Positions 29,709 to 39,763 of a stretch of DNA of 64,000 bases are shown here, piece after piece; position 1 is the first letter of the stretch, and every line of letters begins with the position of its first letter. The DNA comes from Vibrio ishigakensis (lineage in GTDB: Bacteria > Pseudomonadota > Gammaproteobacteria > Enterobacterales > Vibrionaceae): the NCBI RefSeq assembly GCF_024347675.1, contig NZ_AP024881.1, positions 2,294,001 through 2,358,000 on the forward strand, read 5' to 3'. Both the position numbers and the translations under genes were made by a program. The notes under the pieces are model-generated. The model saw nothing but the letters and a program-made list of their open reading frames with translations. It did not search any database and was not told where the DNA came from.

Positions 29709-31265
29709 TTACATAGTGTAAGTATATGGTGCTGCGATACCTAGTGGGATACCAAGTGCCCAGTAAGCTAGTAGGAAGATAGTCCAACCAATTAGCATAG
29801 CGATAGAGAACGGCATCATTAGAGAAGCTAGAGTACCGATACCTGTCGACTTAACGTAGCGCTGACAGTAAACAACTACTAGTGGGAAGAACACCATTAG
29901 TGGAGAGATGATGTTAGATACAGAGTCACCTACACGGTACGCTGCTTGAGATAGCTCAGGAGAGATACCTACAGCCATTAGCATTGGAACTAGGATAGGA
30001 CCGATAAGTGCCCACTTGGCCGATGCAGAACCTACTAGAAGGTTAACCATAGCAGTAAGAAGAATCATACCAACAACAGTAGCTTCACCTGGAAGGTTCA
30101 TCGCTTTCAGGCCTTCAGCACCGTAAAGCGCTAGCATAGTACCGATGTTTGACTGACCGAATGCAACTAGGAACTGCGCACAGAAGAACGACATTACCAT
30201 GTAAGCACCCATGGTGTTCATGGTGTCAGACATAGACTTAATTACGTCGTTGCTGCTCTTGAACTTACCAACCACGCGGCCGTAAACGATACCTGGGATG
30301 ATAAATAGAATGAAGATCAGTGGAACGATTGACTGCATTACAGGTGCAGAGAACGCCGTGATTTCACCTTCTGGAGAACGCAGTGCTGAAGTCTCAGGGA
30401 TAAGAGCCGCAACTAGAAGCGCGATACCTGCAACCATAGACCAACCAGCATATTTGAATGCTTTTGACTCTTGCTCAGTCATAGAGCCTAGGTCAGGTGC
30501 TTCTTCAGCATCTTGATCGATTGGAGTATTCGCTAGACGTGGTTCGATGATGCGCTCAGTTACAAACCAACCGATAGCAACGATGATCACTGAAGAAAGA
30601 CCAGTGAAGAAGATGTTTGCTAGTGGGTTGACGATGTAGTCTGGGTCTAGAACGTTAGCTGAAGTCTGAGTAAAGCCCGCTAGTAGTGGGTCGATACCAG
30701 ATGGAATGAAGTTAGCAGAGAAACCACCTGATACACCTGCGAACGCTGCTGCGATACCCGCTAGAGGGTGACGGCCTGCTGCGTGGAAGATGATACCACC
30801 TAGTGGGATAACCAGTACGTAACCCGCATCTGCAGCCGTGTGCGATACAATAGCTACTAGGATAAGCATTGGAGTAAGAAGCTTAGCTGGCGTAAAGTTC
30901 AGCATCTTCTTAAGGCCAGTGTTGATAAAGCCAGAAGAGTCAGCAACACCAACACCTAGCATAGCTACAAGTACGATACCCAGAGGAGCAAAGCCTGTGA
31001 ATGTCGTTACCATGTTTGCTAGGAAGTGAGCCAAAGCATCACCGGTTAGCAGGTTAGTGATTTCTAGTGGAGCACCCGTACGAGGGTTAATCAGATCAAA
31101 AGAAACATTAGAAAGGATTGCTGAACAAACCCATACGATGATCAGTGCCCAGAAGAACAGGATTGCTGGATCAGGAATTTTGTTACCCGCTTTTTCGATT
31201 AGGTTCAAAAAGCGGTCCATACCACTCGTTTTCTGAGGAGGCAGGTTGGCTGCTTGATTGCTCAT
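29709..31265 (-). CDS. AbgT-family transporter
   Basis: This 518-residue inner-membrane protein has about 11-13 hydrophobic segments. It matches the AbgT family: GNKIPDPAILFFWALI, FTGFAPLGIVLVAMLGVGVAD, SHTAADAGYVLVIPLGG, FIPSGIDPLLAGFTQ and AYRVGDSVSNIISPLMVF. Family members move p-aminobenzoyl-glutamate, and some export sulfonamides (YdaH, MtrF). No hydrolase genes abgA/abgB lie beside it, so export or general transport is as likely as folate-breakdown uptake. A single gene with its own terminator. Confidence 0.88.
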   Translation of the reverse strand: MSNQAANLPPQKTSGMDRFLNLIEKAGNKIPDPAILFFWALIIVWVCSAILSNVSFDLINPRTGAPLEITNLLTGDALAHFLANMVTTFTGFAPLGIVLVAMLGVGVADSSGFINTGLKKMLNFTPAKLLTPMLILVAIVSHTAADAGYVLVIPLGGIIFHAAGRHPLAGIAAAFAGVSGGFSANFIPSGIDPLLAGFTQTSANVLDPDYIVNPLANIFFTGLSSVIIVAIGWFVTERIIEPRLANTPIDQDAEEAPDLGSMTEQESKAFKYAGWSMVAGIALLVAALIPETSALRSPEGEITAFSAPVMQSIVPLIFILFIIPGIVYGRVVGKFKSSNDVIKSMSDTMNTMGAYMVMSFFCAQFLVAFGQSNIGTMLALYGAEGLKAMNLPGEATVVGMILLTAMVNLLVGSASAKWALIGPILVPMLMAVGISPELSQAAYRVGDSVSNIISPLMVFFPLVVVYCQRYVKSTGIGTLASLMMPFSIAMLIGWTIFLLAYWALGIPLGIAAPYTYTM

Positions 31266-31529
31266 AGTTATACCGTGTTGTGAGTATTAGGTGTTTTTTT
31301 GTGTTAAATGGTTTTTCTTGTTTTTAGGGCGCGCATTTTACCCAATTTACAGTCAAAAAACAGAATCTAAGATTGCAAAATGTGGGTTGCGATAAGATTT
31401 TTCTATATCTGTAACAGATCAGAAACATACAGAAATACACTCACACGCAAGGCTTGCAACAAATATAAAACCTTACAATTACCAAACTGAACCATTTTTA
31501 ACTCAGAAGAAAAGGACCATAAAACATCG

Positions 31530-31895
31530 TTAAAAAGCGATTAAGGCATTAAATGACATAATTCTTGGAATATTATGCGGATCAGTCCAACGAGCGGTCA
31601 CAGTAATTTCGTTCCCCTTATGACCCTGCTCTGTAATAATTTCCTGAGTTATTTCCAAAAAACTTACTCCTGAAATCTCTCTTGGTATAAACAAAACACC
31701 ATTCTGATATTGTTTTAGCCTAGCTAGAGTTAACCTATCTAATAGAGCCTGTCTCACCTCTATGAACTGATTCTGAGCGCGTATCTCTCTCTGGCTCCAA
31801 AGATTAAGCTCTATTAAAAACAGCGAGCTAGTTGCTAACACACTAGTGGCAATCAACACCTCCAACAAGCACAGTCCTTTTTGCTTACTCATCAT
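31530..31895 (-). CDS. Minor type IV pilin, PilV-like
   Basis: A 121-residue prepilin with a short leader ending in Gly (MMSKQKG), then LCLLEVLIATSVLATSSL with Glu at +5 as required for methylation and assembly. I chose the first of two ATG codons (31895), which follows GGTGGAG by five bases and lies inside the end of the upstream gene. A longer TTG-started frame only adds codons read from that gene. It is the last of four overlapping pilin genes, with probable assembly into a pilus tip complex. Confidence 0.78.
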   Translation of the reverse strand: MMSKQKGLCLLEVLIATSVLATSSLFLIELNLWSQREIRAQNQFIEVRQALLDRLTLARLKQYQNGVLFIPREISGVSFLEITQEIITEQGHKGNEITVTARWTDPHNIPRIMSFNALIAF

Positions 31896-32733
31896 GCCAA
31901 CTCCACCGAGACCACCTCCTTGTAGCAAACCGAGTTAAGACTTTGGACATCACCACAGGATCAACTTGTGTATGAACAGTATCTACAGCAGCCCTTCCCG
32001 CTATCTGTAATCCGCCACTGATCTGGATATCCTCAATGACCGCCAGATCTTCAGATGCAAAACCTTGTGCGCCACTCGAAAAGTGAGACCAATCAGCACT
32101 GGTATTACTCGGAGCCATAACCAGCCCGCCTTCGAGGAGCGCGCTTCCTCTTATCCAGACTCTCCCTTGAGAGAACAACAACAGAAGAGGCTGATAAGAA
32201 GTAATGGCCTGCCAATCAGGCTCTGAAATCTCACAATCCCCTGAAATAGAGAGAGACTTTACCCCTAATTGCAATTGAGCCAACAAAGCATCACTGCAAG
32301 AGGCTGGGTCTAGACTGGTAATCTGGCCATCCAGCAGAGTAGCAAGCTCTTCTAGTGTTCGACCAAAGACAGATTCAATAGCGTCATCCGCATGAACCAT
32401 TGCCATACCAGCACTATCTGAACCCAATTCAATTGTCTGGCTCACTTTAGCTTCATCTAGGCCGACACTAAGCTCTAGCCTATTCGCAGAAATGACTTGG
32501 CTATTAAAAACATAATCAATAGCGGTTTGGCATGGCTCCGAATCTGGAAAATGAAGAGCGAAACAGTTAAGGGCATTGTCTAGCTCAAGGTCTAACTGAT
32601 TCCGGCTCAACATTAACCTATTTTGCCACTCCAAGCTTTGCGAGACTTGCTGAAGCAGGTACATAGAATAGATGCCCATCACCAGGGCCAAAGATAAGGT
32701 CATAACAAGCACTCCACCCTGACATTTAGTCAC
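31885..32733 (-). CDS. Minor type IV pilin complex protein, PilX-like
   Basis: This 282-residue protein has a PilX-type N-terminus: a few residues with CQGG, then a hydrophobic helix (VLVMTLSLALVMGIYSMYLL) without the usual Glu5, then a long periplasmic region with four cysteines (CF, CQ, CSD, CEI). A GTG start overlaps the pilW-like stop by eight nt. An ATG at residue 11 would remove the leader. Its position between the pilW- and pilV-like genes supports the call. Confidence 0.7.
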   Translation of the reverse strand: MTKCQGGVLVMTLSLALVMGIYSMYLLQQVSQSLEWQNRLMLSRNQLDLELDNALNCFALHFPDSEPCQTAIDYVFNSQVISANRLELSVGLDEAKVSQTIELGSDSAGMAMVHADDAIESVFGRTLEELATLLDGQITSLDPASCSDALLAQLQLGVKSLSISGDCEISEPDWQAITSYQPLLLLFSQGRVWIRGSALLEGGLVMAPSNTSADWSHFSSGAQGFASEDLAVIEDIQISGGLQIAGRAAVDTVHTQVDPVVMSKVLTRFATRRWSRWSWHDE

Positions 32734-33259
32734 TGCGAGTTACTCCTTTTGGAACAACAAGAAGTGACTGACGATATGTCTCACTTTGTCCCTTAGGTCT
32801 CAATTCGTACTCAAGATTGAAGGCGTGACTCGCCACATCTGTCACCTCAAAGGCATCAACTGAGATGAGTTTGTCGTTGAGCATAGAGAAGTTACTCACC
32901 TCATCACATACGGAGGTAATTGATGAATAACTAGGACTAGAGTCGCGACATAGCTTGAGCTTATTGTCCTCAAGATGCACAGCGAGTCGTTCATAACCAC
33001 TGTCTCCCAAATAGCTAACACCTATCCCTACAGGAATAACACTGCTCGCAGCTGACACTTTAAATCCAGCCCTAAAAAACTCAGTGCGAATCAACTCATT
33101 AATTTGTTGTGCCTGAAGCAGGAGCTGAACTCTTTTTAGCTCGGAAAGGGTTTGCTGATGAAGCCCCATTAAAAGTGAGCTTACTGAAAGTAATAGAAGA
33201 GATGAAATAGACAAGGTAATGGTCAGCTCAATCAGGCTGTACCCCTTAACAAGCGGCAT
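32726..33259 (-). CDS. Minor type IV pilin, PilW-like
   Basis: With the ATG at 33259 the protein has 177 residues and a textbook prepilin start, MPLVKG then YSLIELTITLSISSLLLL with Glu at +5. The start lies within the last codons of the fimT-like gene (14-nt overlap), and GGAAG is upstream. The longer frame would place 35 odd residues before the cleavage site. The C-terminal part has one cysteine pair (LCRDSS, SVCDEV). Confidence 0.78.
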   Translation of the reverse strand: MPLVKGYSLIELTITLSISSLLLLSVSSLLMGLHQQTLSELKRVQLLLQAQQINELIRTEFFRAGFKVSAASSVIPVGIGVSYLGDSGYERLAVHLEDNKLKLCRDSSPSYSSITSVCDEVSNFSMLNDKLISVDAFEVTDVASHAFNLEYELRPKGQSETYRQSLLVVPKGVTRSD

Positions 33260-33713
33260 AACCCAAGCTTCCGCGCACTGGTGAGCAGACCCGAATCCGC
33301 CCGCTAATTTGGTGGTAGATAACCTTGAGCTGTTCTCCTGTTTCAATGCTTAGCGTGATACTACCGTTTCCTAACACCCCGCCTCGGTAGCCATCGAAGT
33401 GTATGCTCTCTGAGGTCAGCTGTAGACTTACATCATTAATAGCGAAATAGGAAAAGGGATTCAGTCCCTCCGTATTGTCTGAAAGTTTAAAAACTGTGTT
33501 GGTCTGAGTTTGCTCAAAACTCAGCCACAGATCTTTTCTTTTCGCGTAAGCAAGAGAGTTGGCCGAGATCAAAGCTGAATAAACCTGACTGGTTGCAAGC
33601 TTTAGACGTTGCGAGTCATGGTAATTCGAATAGCTTTGTACTCCGATTAGGCTAAGTAGCCCTAAAACCGAAGTGACTGCAATGAGTTCAAGAAGCGTAA
33701 ATCCCTGTTGCAC
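33246..33713 (-). CDS. Minor type IV pilin / pseudopilin, FimT/GspH-like
   Basis: From the GTG at 33713 the protein has 155 residues with leader MQQG and mature start FTLLELIAVTSVLGLLSLIG (Glu +5). A GspH/FimT-type beta-rich domain follows, ending in two cysteines (RVCSP, YAAC). The GTG is preceded by GGGGGAG; a longer TTG frame adds eight residues. It opens a four-gene overlapping cluster beside dnaJ, the same place where V. cholerae has its chitin-regulated minor pilin genes (VC0857-VC0861 region). A role in the DNA-uptake/chitin pilus is inferred. Confidence 0.8.
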   Translation of the reverse strand: MQQGFTLLELIAVTSVLGLLSLIGVQSYSNYHDSQRLKLATSQVYSALISANSLAYAKRKDLWLSFEQTQTNTVFKLSDNTEGLNPFSYFAINDVSLQLTSESIHFDGYRGGVLGNGSITLSIETGEQLKVIYHQISGRIRVCSPVRGSLGYAAC

Positions 33714-33831
33714 TGCTCCCCCTATCTCTACAAACAAAGGACTTAATACAAGCTAGGCAATGAAAGGGCTAGGAGAGAGAATAGAGATCAAGGTTTGGAT
33801 CTAGCTCGAAAAACTGGACTCCAGATACAAC

Positions 33832-33856
33832 AAAGGCCAGCACTTGGCTGACCTTT
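33832..33856 (-). terminator. Hairpin after dnaJ
   Basis: On the minus strand AAAGGTCAGC/GCTGGCCTTT with loop CAAGT is followed by GTTG, so the T run is poor. It lies 18 nt after the dnaJ stop. Confidence 0.65.
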
Positions 33857-33873
33857 GGGAAAGTTTTGACCTA

Positions 33874-35016
33874 TTAGCTGGTTAGGTCGTCGAAGAATTT
33901 CTTCACACCATTGAAGAAGCCTTCAGATTTTGGCTTGTGCTTGTTAGCTGCATCACCGCCACAAGACTCTTCAAACTCACGCAGCAGTTCTTTTTGGCGA
34001 GAGCTTAGCTTCACAGGAGTCTCAACCACTAGCTTCACGATAAGATCGCCTTGAGGACCACCGCGAACGCCCTTCACACCCTTACCGCGCATGCGGAACA
34101 TACGGCCAGTTTGTGTTTCAGAAGGAACCTTAAGGCTAACGCGGCCATCAAGGGTCGGTACTTCAACTTCACCGCCTAGAGCTGCCATCGCAAAGCTCAC
34201 TGGTACTTCGCAATATAGGTTGCTGCCGTCACGCTCGAAGATGTGGTGCTCTTTTACATGAACCTGTACATATAGGTCGCCTGCTGGAGCGCCGTTTTCT
34301 CCCGCTTCACCCTCGCCAGATAGACGAATGCGATCGCCAGTATCCACACCTGCAGGGATCTTAACGCTAAGAGACTTAGTCTTATGTCTGCGACCTTCAC
34401 CATGACACGCATCACAAGGGTCTTTGATGATCTGACCTTTACCATTACAGGTTGGACAGGTTTGTTGAACGGCAAAGAAGCCTTGACGCATCTGAACCTG
34501 ACCATGGCCATGACAGGTAGAACAGGTTTCTACACCTGAGCCCTTCTTCGCACCAGAGCCTTCACACACATCACAGCTTACTAGAGTCGGTACTTCAATC
34601 TCTTTAGTGCAACCACGAACGGCTTCTTCTAGAGTCAGTTCCATGTTGTAACGTAGGTCTGCGCCACGCTGGGCACGTTGCTGACCACCGCCACGACGGC
34701 CGCCACCGAAGATATCACCAAACACATCACCGAAGATGTCACCAAAGTCTGCGCCACCGCCGCCGAAGCCGCCGCCACCCATACCACCTTGTTCAAAGGC
34801 AGCATGACCGTATTGGTCGTAAGTCGCACGCTTCTGGGAATCGGTAAGGATCTCGTACGCTTCTTTTACTTCTTTAAACTTCTCAGCCGCCGCATCGTCA
34901 TCAGGGTTGCGATCTGGATGGTACTTCATCGCCAGGCGCTTGTACGCTTTCTTAATATCACGCTCGGAAGCATCTCTGCTTACACCTAGGATTTCGTAAA
35001 AATCACGTTTAGACAT
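33874..35016 (-). CDS. dnaJ: Chaperone protein DnaJ
   Basis: DnaJ stimulates DnaK ATPase and delivers unfolded clients. Domains: J domain (about 1-70, with YHPDRNP containing HPD), Gly/Phe-rich linker (to about 120), four CXXCXGXG zinc repeats ([32 protein letters not shown]) and C-terminal substrate-binding barrels. With the ATG at 35016 it begins [12 protein letters not shown] and has 380 residues as usual; the five extra residues of the longer frame start at TTG and are not conserved. It is 290 nt downstream of dnaK. Confidence 0.98.
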   Translation of the reverse strand: MSKRDFYEILGVSRDASERDIKKAYKRLAMKYHPDRNPDDDAAAEKFKEVKEAYEILTDSQKRATYDQYGHAAFEQGGMGGGGFGGGGADFGDIFGDVFGDIFGGGRRGGGQQRAQRGADLRYNMELTLEEAVRGCTKEIEVPTLVSCDVCEGSGAKKGSGVETCSTCHGHGQVQMRQGFFAVQQTCPTCNGKGQIIKDPCDACHGEGRRHKTKSLSVKIPAGVDTGDRIRLSGEGEAGENGAPAGDLYVQVHVKEHHIFERDGSNLYCEVPVSFAMAALGGEVEVPTLDGRVSLKVPSETQTGRMFRMRGKGVKGVRGGPQGDLIVKLVVETPVKLSSRQKELLREFEESCGGDAANKHKPKSEGFFNGVKKFFDDLTS

Positions 35017-35074
35017 GTGTTTCGTCACCAATTTTGTACTGCAAACGGCTCCGCCGCTTGGTGTTTATATCGAT

Positions 35075-35123
35075 ATAGAGCAAGCCTAAAGCGTTAAGCT
35101 TATTAGCTGTAAGACTGCTCTAT
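35075..35123. repeat. Imperfect palindromic element 1 between dnaK and dnaJ
   Basis: Arms ATAGAGCA and TGCTCTAT begin and end a 49-bp imperfect palindrome centred near GTTAAGCTTATTAGCTG. It shares the border TATAGCGAC with the second element at 35212-35296. Confidence 0.6.
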
Positions 35124-35149
35124 AGCGACAACGTCATTTACAAACAGAC

Positions 35150-35175
35150 GGGCGTTTTGGTTTCCCGAAACGCCC
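35150..35175. terminator. GC-rich hairpin between dnaK and dnaJ
   Basis: GGGCGTTT/AAACGCCC forms an eight-bp stem. On neither strand does a T run follow, so it may limit read-through or protect the dnaK message rather than terminate fully. Confidence 0.5.
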
Positions 35176-35211
35176 GCATCAGAAGAAATATGCAGAAAAC
35201 GATTCTGCTAA

Positions 35212-35296
35212 GCTATAGCGAGGTAAATTCAAGGAGAAGGCGCGCAGCTTACTCTCGTAAGTGAGCACCTTCGACGCAGAAGTTATCCGCTATAGC
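35212..35296. repeat. 85-bp imperfect palindromic element 2 between dnaK and dnaJ (ERIC/IRU-like)
   Basis: GCTATAGCG and CGCTATAGC are perfect terminal arms, and pairing continues inward (AA.TTC, GAAGG.GC.CA.CTTA) to a small loop around CTCG. As RNA it would fold into one long hairpin. Size and form recall intergenic repeat units such as ERIC, which occur in Vibrio; copy number cannot be checked here. Confidence 0.7.
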
Positions 35297-35305
35297 GACG
35301 AAGAA

Positions 35306-37222
35306 TTATTTCTTGTCGTCTTTTACTTCTTCAAACTCAGCATCAACAACATCGTCGTCTTGCTTAGCTTGTTGACCAGCGTCAGCACCTTGTGCTTGCT
35401 GAGCTTGAGCTTGCTGCTGAGCAATCTCCATTAGCTTTTGAGCTGCAGTCATTAGAGCCTGAACTTTAGCGTCGATAGCTTCTTTGTCGTCGCCGTTCTT
35501 CGCTTCTTCTAGCTCTTTGATAGCCGCTTCGATCTTGTCTTTCTCTTCAGCTGGAAGTGCATCACCTGCTTCTTCAACTTGCTTGCGAGTACCGTGGATC
35601 ATTTGGTCAGCTTGGTTACGTGCAGTTGCTAGCTCTTCGAACTTCTTGTCCGCTTCTTTGTTAGCTTCTGCTTCTTGTACCATCTTCTCGATGTCTTCAT
35701 CGCTTAGACCGCCTGAAGCCTGGATAGTGATCTTCTGCTCTTTACCAGTGCTCTTGTCTTTCGCAGATACGTGCAGGATACCGTCCGCATCTAGGTCGAA
35801 AGTAACTTCGATCTGAGGCATACCGCGTGGTGCAGGCTGAATACCTTCTAGGTTGAATTGACCTAGAGACTTGTTGTACATCGCTTGCTTACGCTCACCT
35901 TGAAGAACGTGGATAGTTACCGCGCTCTGGTTGTCTTCTGCAGTAGAGAAAACTTGGTTCGCTTTAGTTGGGATAGTAGTGTTCTTCTCAACTAGCTTAG
36001 TCATTACGCCACCCATAGTCTCGATACCTAGAGACAGTGGAGTTACGTCTAGAAGAAGTACGTCTTTAACGTCACCAGCAAGTACACCACCTTGAACTGC
36101 AGCACCCATAGCTACTGCTTCATCAGGGTTAACGTCTTTACGTGGCTCTTTACCGAAGAACTCAGAAACCTTAGCTTGAACCATAGGCATACGAGTCTGA
36201 CCACCTACTAGGATAACGTCAGTGATTTCGCCTACAGATAGGTCTGCGTCAGCTAGAGCAACTTTTAGTGGCTCAAGAGAACGTTGTACTAGGTCTTCAA
36301 CTAGAGACTCAAGTTTTGCACGAGTCACTTTGATGTTCATGTGCTTAGGACCAGTCGCATCAGCCGTTACGTAAGGTAGGTTTACGTCAGTTTGCTGAGT
36401 AGAAGAAAGCTCAATCTTCGCTTTTTCTGCTGCTTCTTTAACACGTTGCATCGCTAGTGCGTCGTTCTTAAGATCGATACCTTGCTCTTTCTTAAACTCG
36501 TCAACTAGGTAGTTGATCATGCGGTTATCGAAGTCTTCACCACCAAGGTGAGTGTCACCGTTAGTTGCTAGAACTTCAAAAGTCTTCTCGCCTTCAACTT
36601 CGTCGATTTCGATGATAGAGATATCGAAAGTACCACCACCAAGGTCATAAACCGCGATAGTGCGGTCGCCGCCTGACTTGTCTAGACCGTATGCTAGAGC
36701 AGCCGCTGTTGGTTCGTTGATGATACGCTTAACTTCTAGACCTGCGATACGGCCAGCATCTTTAGTCGCTTGACGCTGTGCATCGTTGAAGTACGCAGGA
36801 ACTGTGATAACTGCACCTGTTACTTCCTCACCTAGGAAGTCTTCAGCAGTTTTCTTCATTTTCTTAAGAACTTCAGCAGAAACCTGAGGAGCCGCCATTT
36901 GTTGGCCTTTCGCTTCAACCCAAGCATCACCGTTGTCAGCCTTAACGATCTTGTAAGGCATGATTTCGATGTCACGCTGAACTTCGTCGTCTTCAAAACG
37001 ACGACCGATTAGACGCTTGATTGCAAATAGCGTGTTTTCTGGGTTAGTTACTGCCTGACGCTTAGCAGGCTGACCTACTAGTGTTTCGCCGTCTGTGTAT
37101 GCAATTACAGATGCTGTAGTACGCTCACCTTCCGCGTTTTCGATTACACGTGGTTTTTCACCGTCTAGTACAGCTACACAAGAGTTGGTAGTACCTAAGT
37201 CAATACCAATGATTTTACCCAT
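35306..37222 (-). CDS. dnaK: Molecular chaperone DnaK (Hsp70)
   Basis: The 638-residue Hsp70 has an N-terminal ATPase domain ([38 protein letters not shown]), a linker with [15 protein letters not shown], a substrate-binding domain and a helical lid. The tail is Gln/Ala-rich, ending in the acidic [17 protein letters not shown] recognised in proteobacterial DnaK. It works with DnaJ and GrpE, encoded on either side. A sigma-32-type promoter lies about 50-75 nt upstream. GGAG precedes the ATG. Confidence 0.99.
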   Translation of the reverse strand: MGKIIGIDLGTTNSCVAVLDGEKPRVIENAEGERTTASVIAYTDGETLVGQPAKRQAVTNPENTLFAIKRLIGRRFEDDEVQRDIEIMPYKIVKADNGDAWVEAKGQQMAAPQVSAEVLKKMKKTAEDFLGEEVTGAVITVPAYFNDAQRQATKDAGRIAGLEVKRIINEPTAAALAYGLDKSGGDRTIAVYDLGGGTFDISIIEIDEVEGEKTFEVLATNGDTHLGGEDFDNRMINYLVDEFKKEQGIDLKNDALAMQRVKEAAEKAKIELSSTQQTDVNLPYVTADATGPKHMNIKVTRAKLESLVEDLVQRSLEPLKVALADADLSVGEITDVILVGGQTRMPMVQAKVSEFFGKEPRKDVNPDEAVAMGAAVQGGVLAGDVKDVLLLDVTPLSLGIETMGGVMTKLVEKNTTIPTKANQVFSTAEDNQSAVTIHVLQGERKQAMYNKSLGQFNLEGIQPAPRGMPQIEVTFDLDADGILHVSAKDKSTGKEQKITIQASGGLSDEDIEKMVQEAEANKEADKKFEELATARNQADQMIHGTRKQVEEAGDALPAEEKDKIEAAIKELEEAKNGDDKEAIDAKVQALMTAAQKLMEIAQQQAQAQQAQGADAGQQAKQDDDVVDAEFEEVKDDKK

Positions 37223-37270
37223 CTGGCTATCTCCAAGAATTTAATTATCTGTTTTCTATACCCCAATAAG

Positions 37271-37294
37271 TGGGGGTGTTTAACTTGGTTTCAA
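37271..37294 (-). promoter_or_regulatory. Sigma-32-type heat-shock promoter of dnaK
   Basis: On the minus strand TTGAAA (37294-37289) is followed after 12 nt by CCCCCACTT (from 37276), close to the heat-shock pattern TTGAAA...CCCCAT. The spacing is at the short end. The same region forms a leader hairpin ACCCC/GGGGT. Confidence 0.65.
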
Positions 37295-37411
37295 CCCCAA
37301 GTTTGACAAATTTGTTAAAGCAGATTGAGCCATGTGGCTCGGTTATTGTTTGCTCTGACTGATAGATAAGGGCGGGAAATGAGGATTCAAGAGTAAGGCG
37401 AAAAAAAAATG

Positions 37412-37436
37412 AAAAAAAGCGAGGTTTTCACCTCGC
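37412..37436 (-). terminator. Terminator after the dicarboxylate symporter
   Basis: On the minus strand GCGAGGTG AAAA CCTCGC is a strong stem followed by TTTTTTTC and more T. Confidence 0.9.
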
Positions 37437-37458
37437 CTTTTCAATCTTGAATACTGGA

Positions 37459-38721
37459 TTAAGCCTTAGCTGTCTCTAGCTCAACCTCTTCCTCGATGCC
37501 GTTCTCAGACTTAGCAACGATAGTGTTCACCGCGGTATCACCCACTACGTTAGAAGAAGTACAGAACATATCGATGATACGGTCTACAGCTGCAACGATA
37601 GCTAGCGCTTCAGGTGGAAGACCTAGTTGGTGGATAAGCACACCGATCATCACAACGCCACCGCCTGGAACACCACCAGCACCGATAGACAGAAGCAGTA
37701 CCATAAAGCCGATAGTCATCAGCTGAGAGGCTTCAATTGGCTGACCAAACGCGTTCGCTACGAATACGATAGCGATAGCGATGTAGATAGAAGCACCTGC
37801 CATGTTCATGGTTGCACCCAGCGGTACACCGAAACCAGCGATGGACTTAGATACGCCTAGCTTGTCAGTTAGGGTACGCATAGTTACTGGGATAGTTGCG
37901 TTCGAGCTTGCTGTTGATAGCGAGAATAGAACCTGTTCACGAACCGCACGAGAGAAAGTCTTTGGCGAGATACGCGCCATGATACCAACCATGGTTGGGT
38001 AGAATACAAAGATCCAGAAGGCTAGAACCGCTACTACTAGAGCTACGTAACCCGCAACAGACATAATAGTGTTCGAGTCTAGGGTTGCACCCAGTTGAAT
38101 CATAAGAGCGAATACACCGTAAGGCGCTAGGCTCATTACAAGGCCGATAAGCTTCATCATTACGTCGTTAGCAACCTTGAATGCTTTAACAGCTGGGCCG
38201 CCTTTGTGGTCAAGAGCTTGGATAGCCAAACCTACGATGATCGCCATGAAGATGATCTGAAGCATGTCGCCATTAACAAACGCTTGGAACGGGTTGCTCG
38301 GTACGATGTTAACAACTAGAGAGAAGATATCTGGTGTTGTGGTTGCTGCTAGCTCAACAGTTTCAGTCACTGTACCCGCTAGATTTGCGCCTGCACCCGG
38401 TTGGAAAACCATACCGATTGCTAGAGCAACACTGATAGCAACAATGGTGTTTAGGATATAAAGCACGAATGTCTTACCGCCCAAACGACCGAAGGTCTTA
38501 ATGTCTTTAAGTTCAACGATACCGCATACGATAGATACGAATACCAGTGGCACAACAAGCAGTTTGATCAAAGATACAAACATGCCGCCAACGCCTTCTG
38601 CTAAACCTAAAAGATAAACGTCAAAGATTGAGATGCCGTTTAGCAGGTATTGTATTGCCGTGCCAATAAATAAACCGGCAAACATGCCGATAAAAATTTT
38701 ACTTGATAGTGATTTGTCCAT
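37459..38721 (-). CDS. Dicarboxylate/amino acid:cation symporter (DAACS family)
   Basis: This 420-residue inner-membrane transporter belongs to the glutamate/dicarboxylate symporter family. Marks are KLLVVPLVFVSIVCGI, a serine-rich re-entrant loop SLSTASSNATIPVTMRTL, GATMNMAGASIYIAI and the late AIVAAVDRIIDMFCTSSNVVGDT. The substrate (glutamate, aspartate, C4-dicarboxylate or Ser/Thr) cannot be decided. I start at the ATG 38721 after GGAG; the frame from a TTG adds four residues. Its place between grpE and dnaK interrupts an otherwise tight chaperone cluster, but it has its own terminator. Confidence 0.88.
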   Translation of the reverse strand: MDKSLSSKIFIGMFAGLFIGTAIQYLLNGISIFDVYLLGLAEGVGGMFVSLIKLLVVPLVFVSIVCGIVELKDIKTFGRLGGKTFVLYILNTIVAISVALAIGMVFQPGAGANLAGTVTETVELAATTTPDIFSLVVNIVPSNPFQAFVNGDMLQIIFMAIIVGLAIQALDHKGGPAVKAFKVANDVMMKLIGLVMSLAPYGVFALMIQLGATLDSNTIMSVAGYVALVVAVLAFWIFVFYPTMVGIMARISPKTFSRAVREQVLFSLSTASSNATIPVTMRTLTDKLGVSKSIAGFGVPLGATMNMAGASIYIAIAIVFVANAFGQPIEASQLMTIGFMVLLLSIGAGGVPGGGVVMIGVLIHQLGLPPEALAIVAAVDRIIDMFCTSSNVVGDTAVNTIVAKSENGIEEEVELETAKA

Positions 38722-38979
38722 CACATACTCCAATGTGTTTTGCTGTGTTTGTCCATTTTTATAATATTTATCGCTACCCTTCTGAGTAGTCGCAGGACAT
38801 TCTACATATGGAGTGCATGACTCAAAATTTAACCCGCTATGATTTCGATCAATTTTCCAGATTATTATCTATTTAATTGCAATAAATCAGACACATGCTC
38901 CAGATTGATCTCAACATATGAAATTAATATCAGGTGATACATTTTGTAATAAGTTGATAACACCAATTTTGTTTTATGC
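38722..38979. other. AT-rich upstream region of the symporter
   Basis: About 260 nt between the symporter start and the grpE terminator. It should carry the symporter promoter. No operator or small gene is supported. Confidence 0.5.
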
Positions 38980-39015
38980 AAAAAAAAGAGAGGTCGATCA
39001 CGACCTCTCTAAAAA
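38980..39015 (-). terminator. Terminator after grpE
   Basis: AGAGAGGTCG ATCA CGACCTCTCT is a perfect ten-bp stem. On the minus strand eight or more T follow; on the plus strand only A. Confidence 0.92.
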
Positions 39016-39037
39016 CTTTACGTCTATGTTTAAAGGT

Positions 39038-39664
39038 TTACTTAGCAACCATAACCATAGCAGGGCGAACTACACGACCGTTTAGTTCATAACCTTTTTG
39101 TAGAACAACCGTTACTGTGTTGCTCTCATGATCTGGGCTCTCAACCATAGAAACTGCGTTGTGCAGTTCAGGGTTAAATGCTTCGCCTACAGGGTTGATC
39201 TCTTTAAGGCCATTCTTCTCAACAACCTCAAGGAATGACTTATGAGTCATCTCAACGCCTTCAATAATAGGCTTAACCGCTTCGTTCTCAGCGTCTGCTG
39301 CTTGAATAGCACGCTCTAGGTTATCAATTACTGGAAGTAGCTCTTCAGCAAACTTGTTGATCGCAAACTTGCGAGCTTTCGCCATTTCTTGCTCAGTACG
39401 ACGACGCATATTGTCTACTTCAGCCTTAGCGCGCAATACAGAATCTGCTTGCTCTTTAAGACGGGTCTCGGTTTGAAGCAGTGCTGCTTCTAACTGGGCA
39501 ACCTTTGACTCTTCAATATCTTCAGCAGACTCTTCGTTCCACTCTACATCGCCTTCGTCACCAATAACGTCAGCTTCTTGCTCTGCAACAACCTCTTCAG
39601 CTACCTGCTCTTCGATTGTTTGCTCTACTTCTTGTTCTTCGTTTTTAATATCTTTGTCGCTCAT
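39038..39664 (-). CDS. grpE: Nucleotide exchange factor GrpE
   Basis: GrpE releases ADP from DnaK. The 208-residue protein has a long acidic N-terminal region (residues 1-50, rich in Glu/Asp), a coiled-coil helix ([20 protein letters not shown]) and a C-terminal beta domain ending [18 protein letters not shown], which is diagnostic. A very good sigma-32 promoter lies 100-125 nt upstream, and nadK diverges from it as in many gammaproteobacteria. Confidence 0.98.
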   Translation of the reverse strand: MSDKDIKNEEQEVEQTIEEQVAEEVVAEQEADVIGDEGDVEWNEESAEDIEESKVAQLEAALLQTETRLKEQADSVLRAKAEVDNMRRRTEQEMAKARKFAINKFAEELLPVIDNLERAIQAADAENEAVKPIIEGVEMTHKSFLEVVEKNGLKEINPVGEAFNPELHNAVSMVESPDHESNTVTVVLQKGYELNGRVVRPAMVMVAK

Positions 39665-39763
39665 GATATCTCCGGCAGGACATGCATATTCCTGAAACTG
39701 CTATCATTTTTGTCAGGGTTTCCAACATAAAACGTTAGCATCTCAAATCAACTTGCCTTTATT

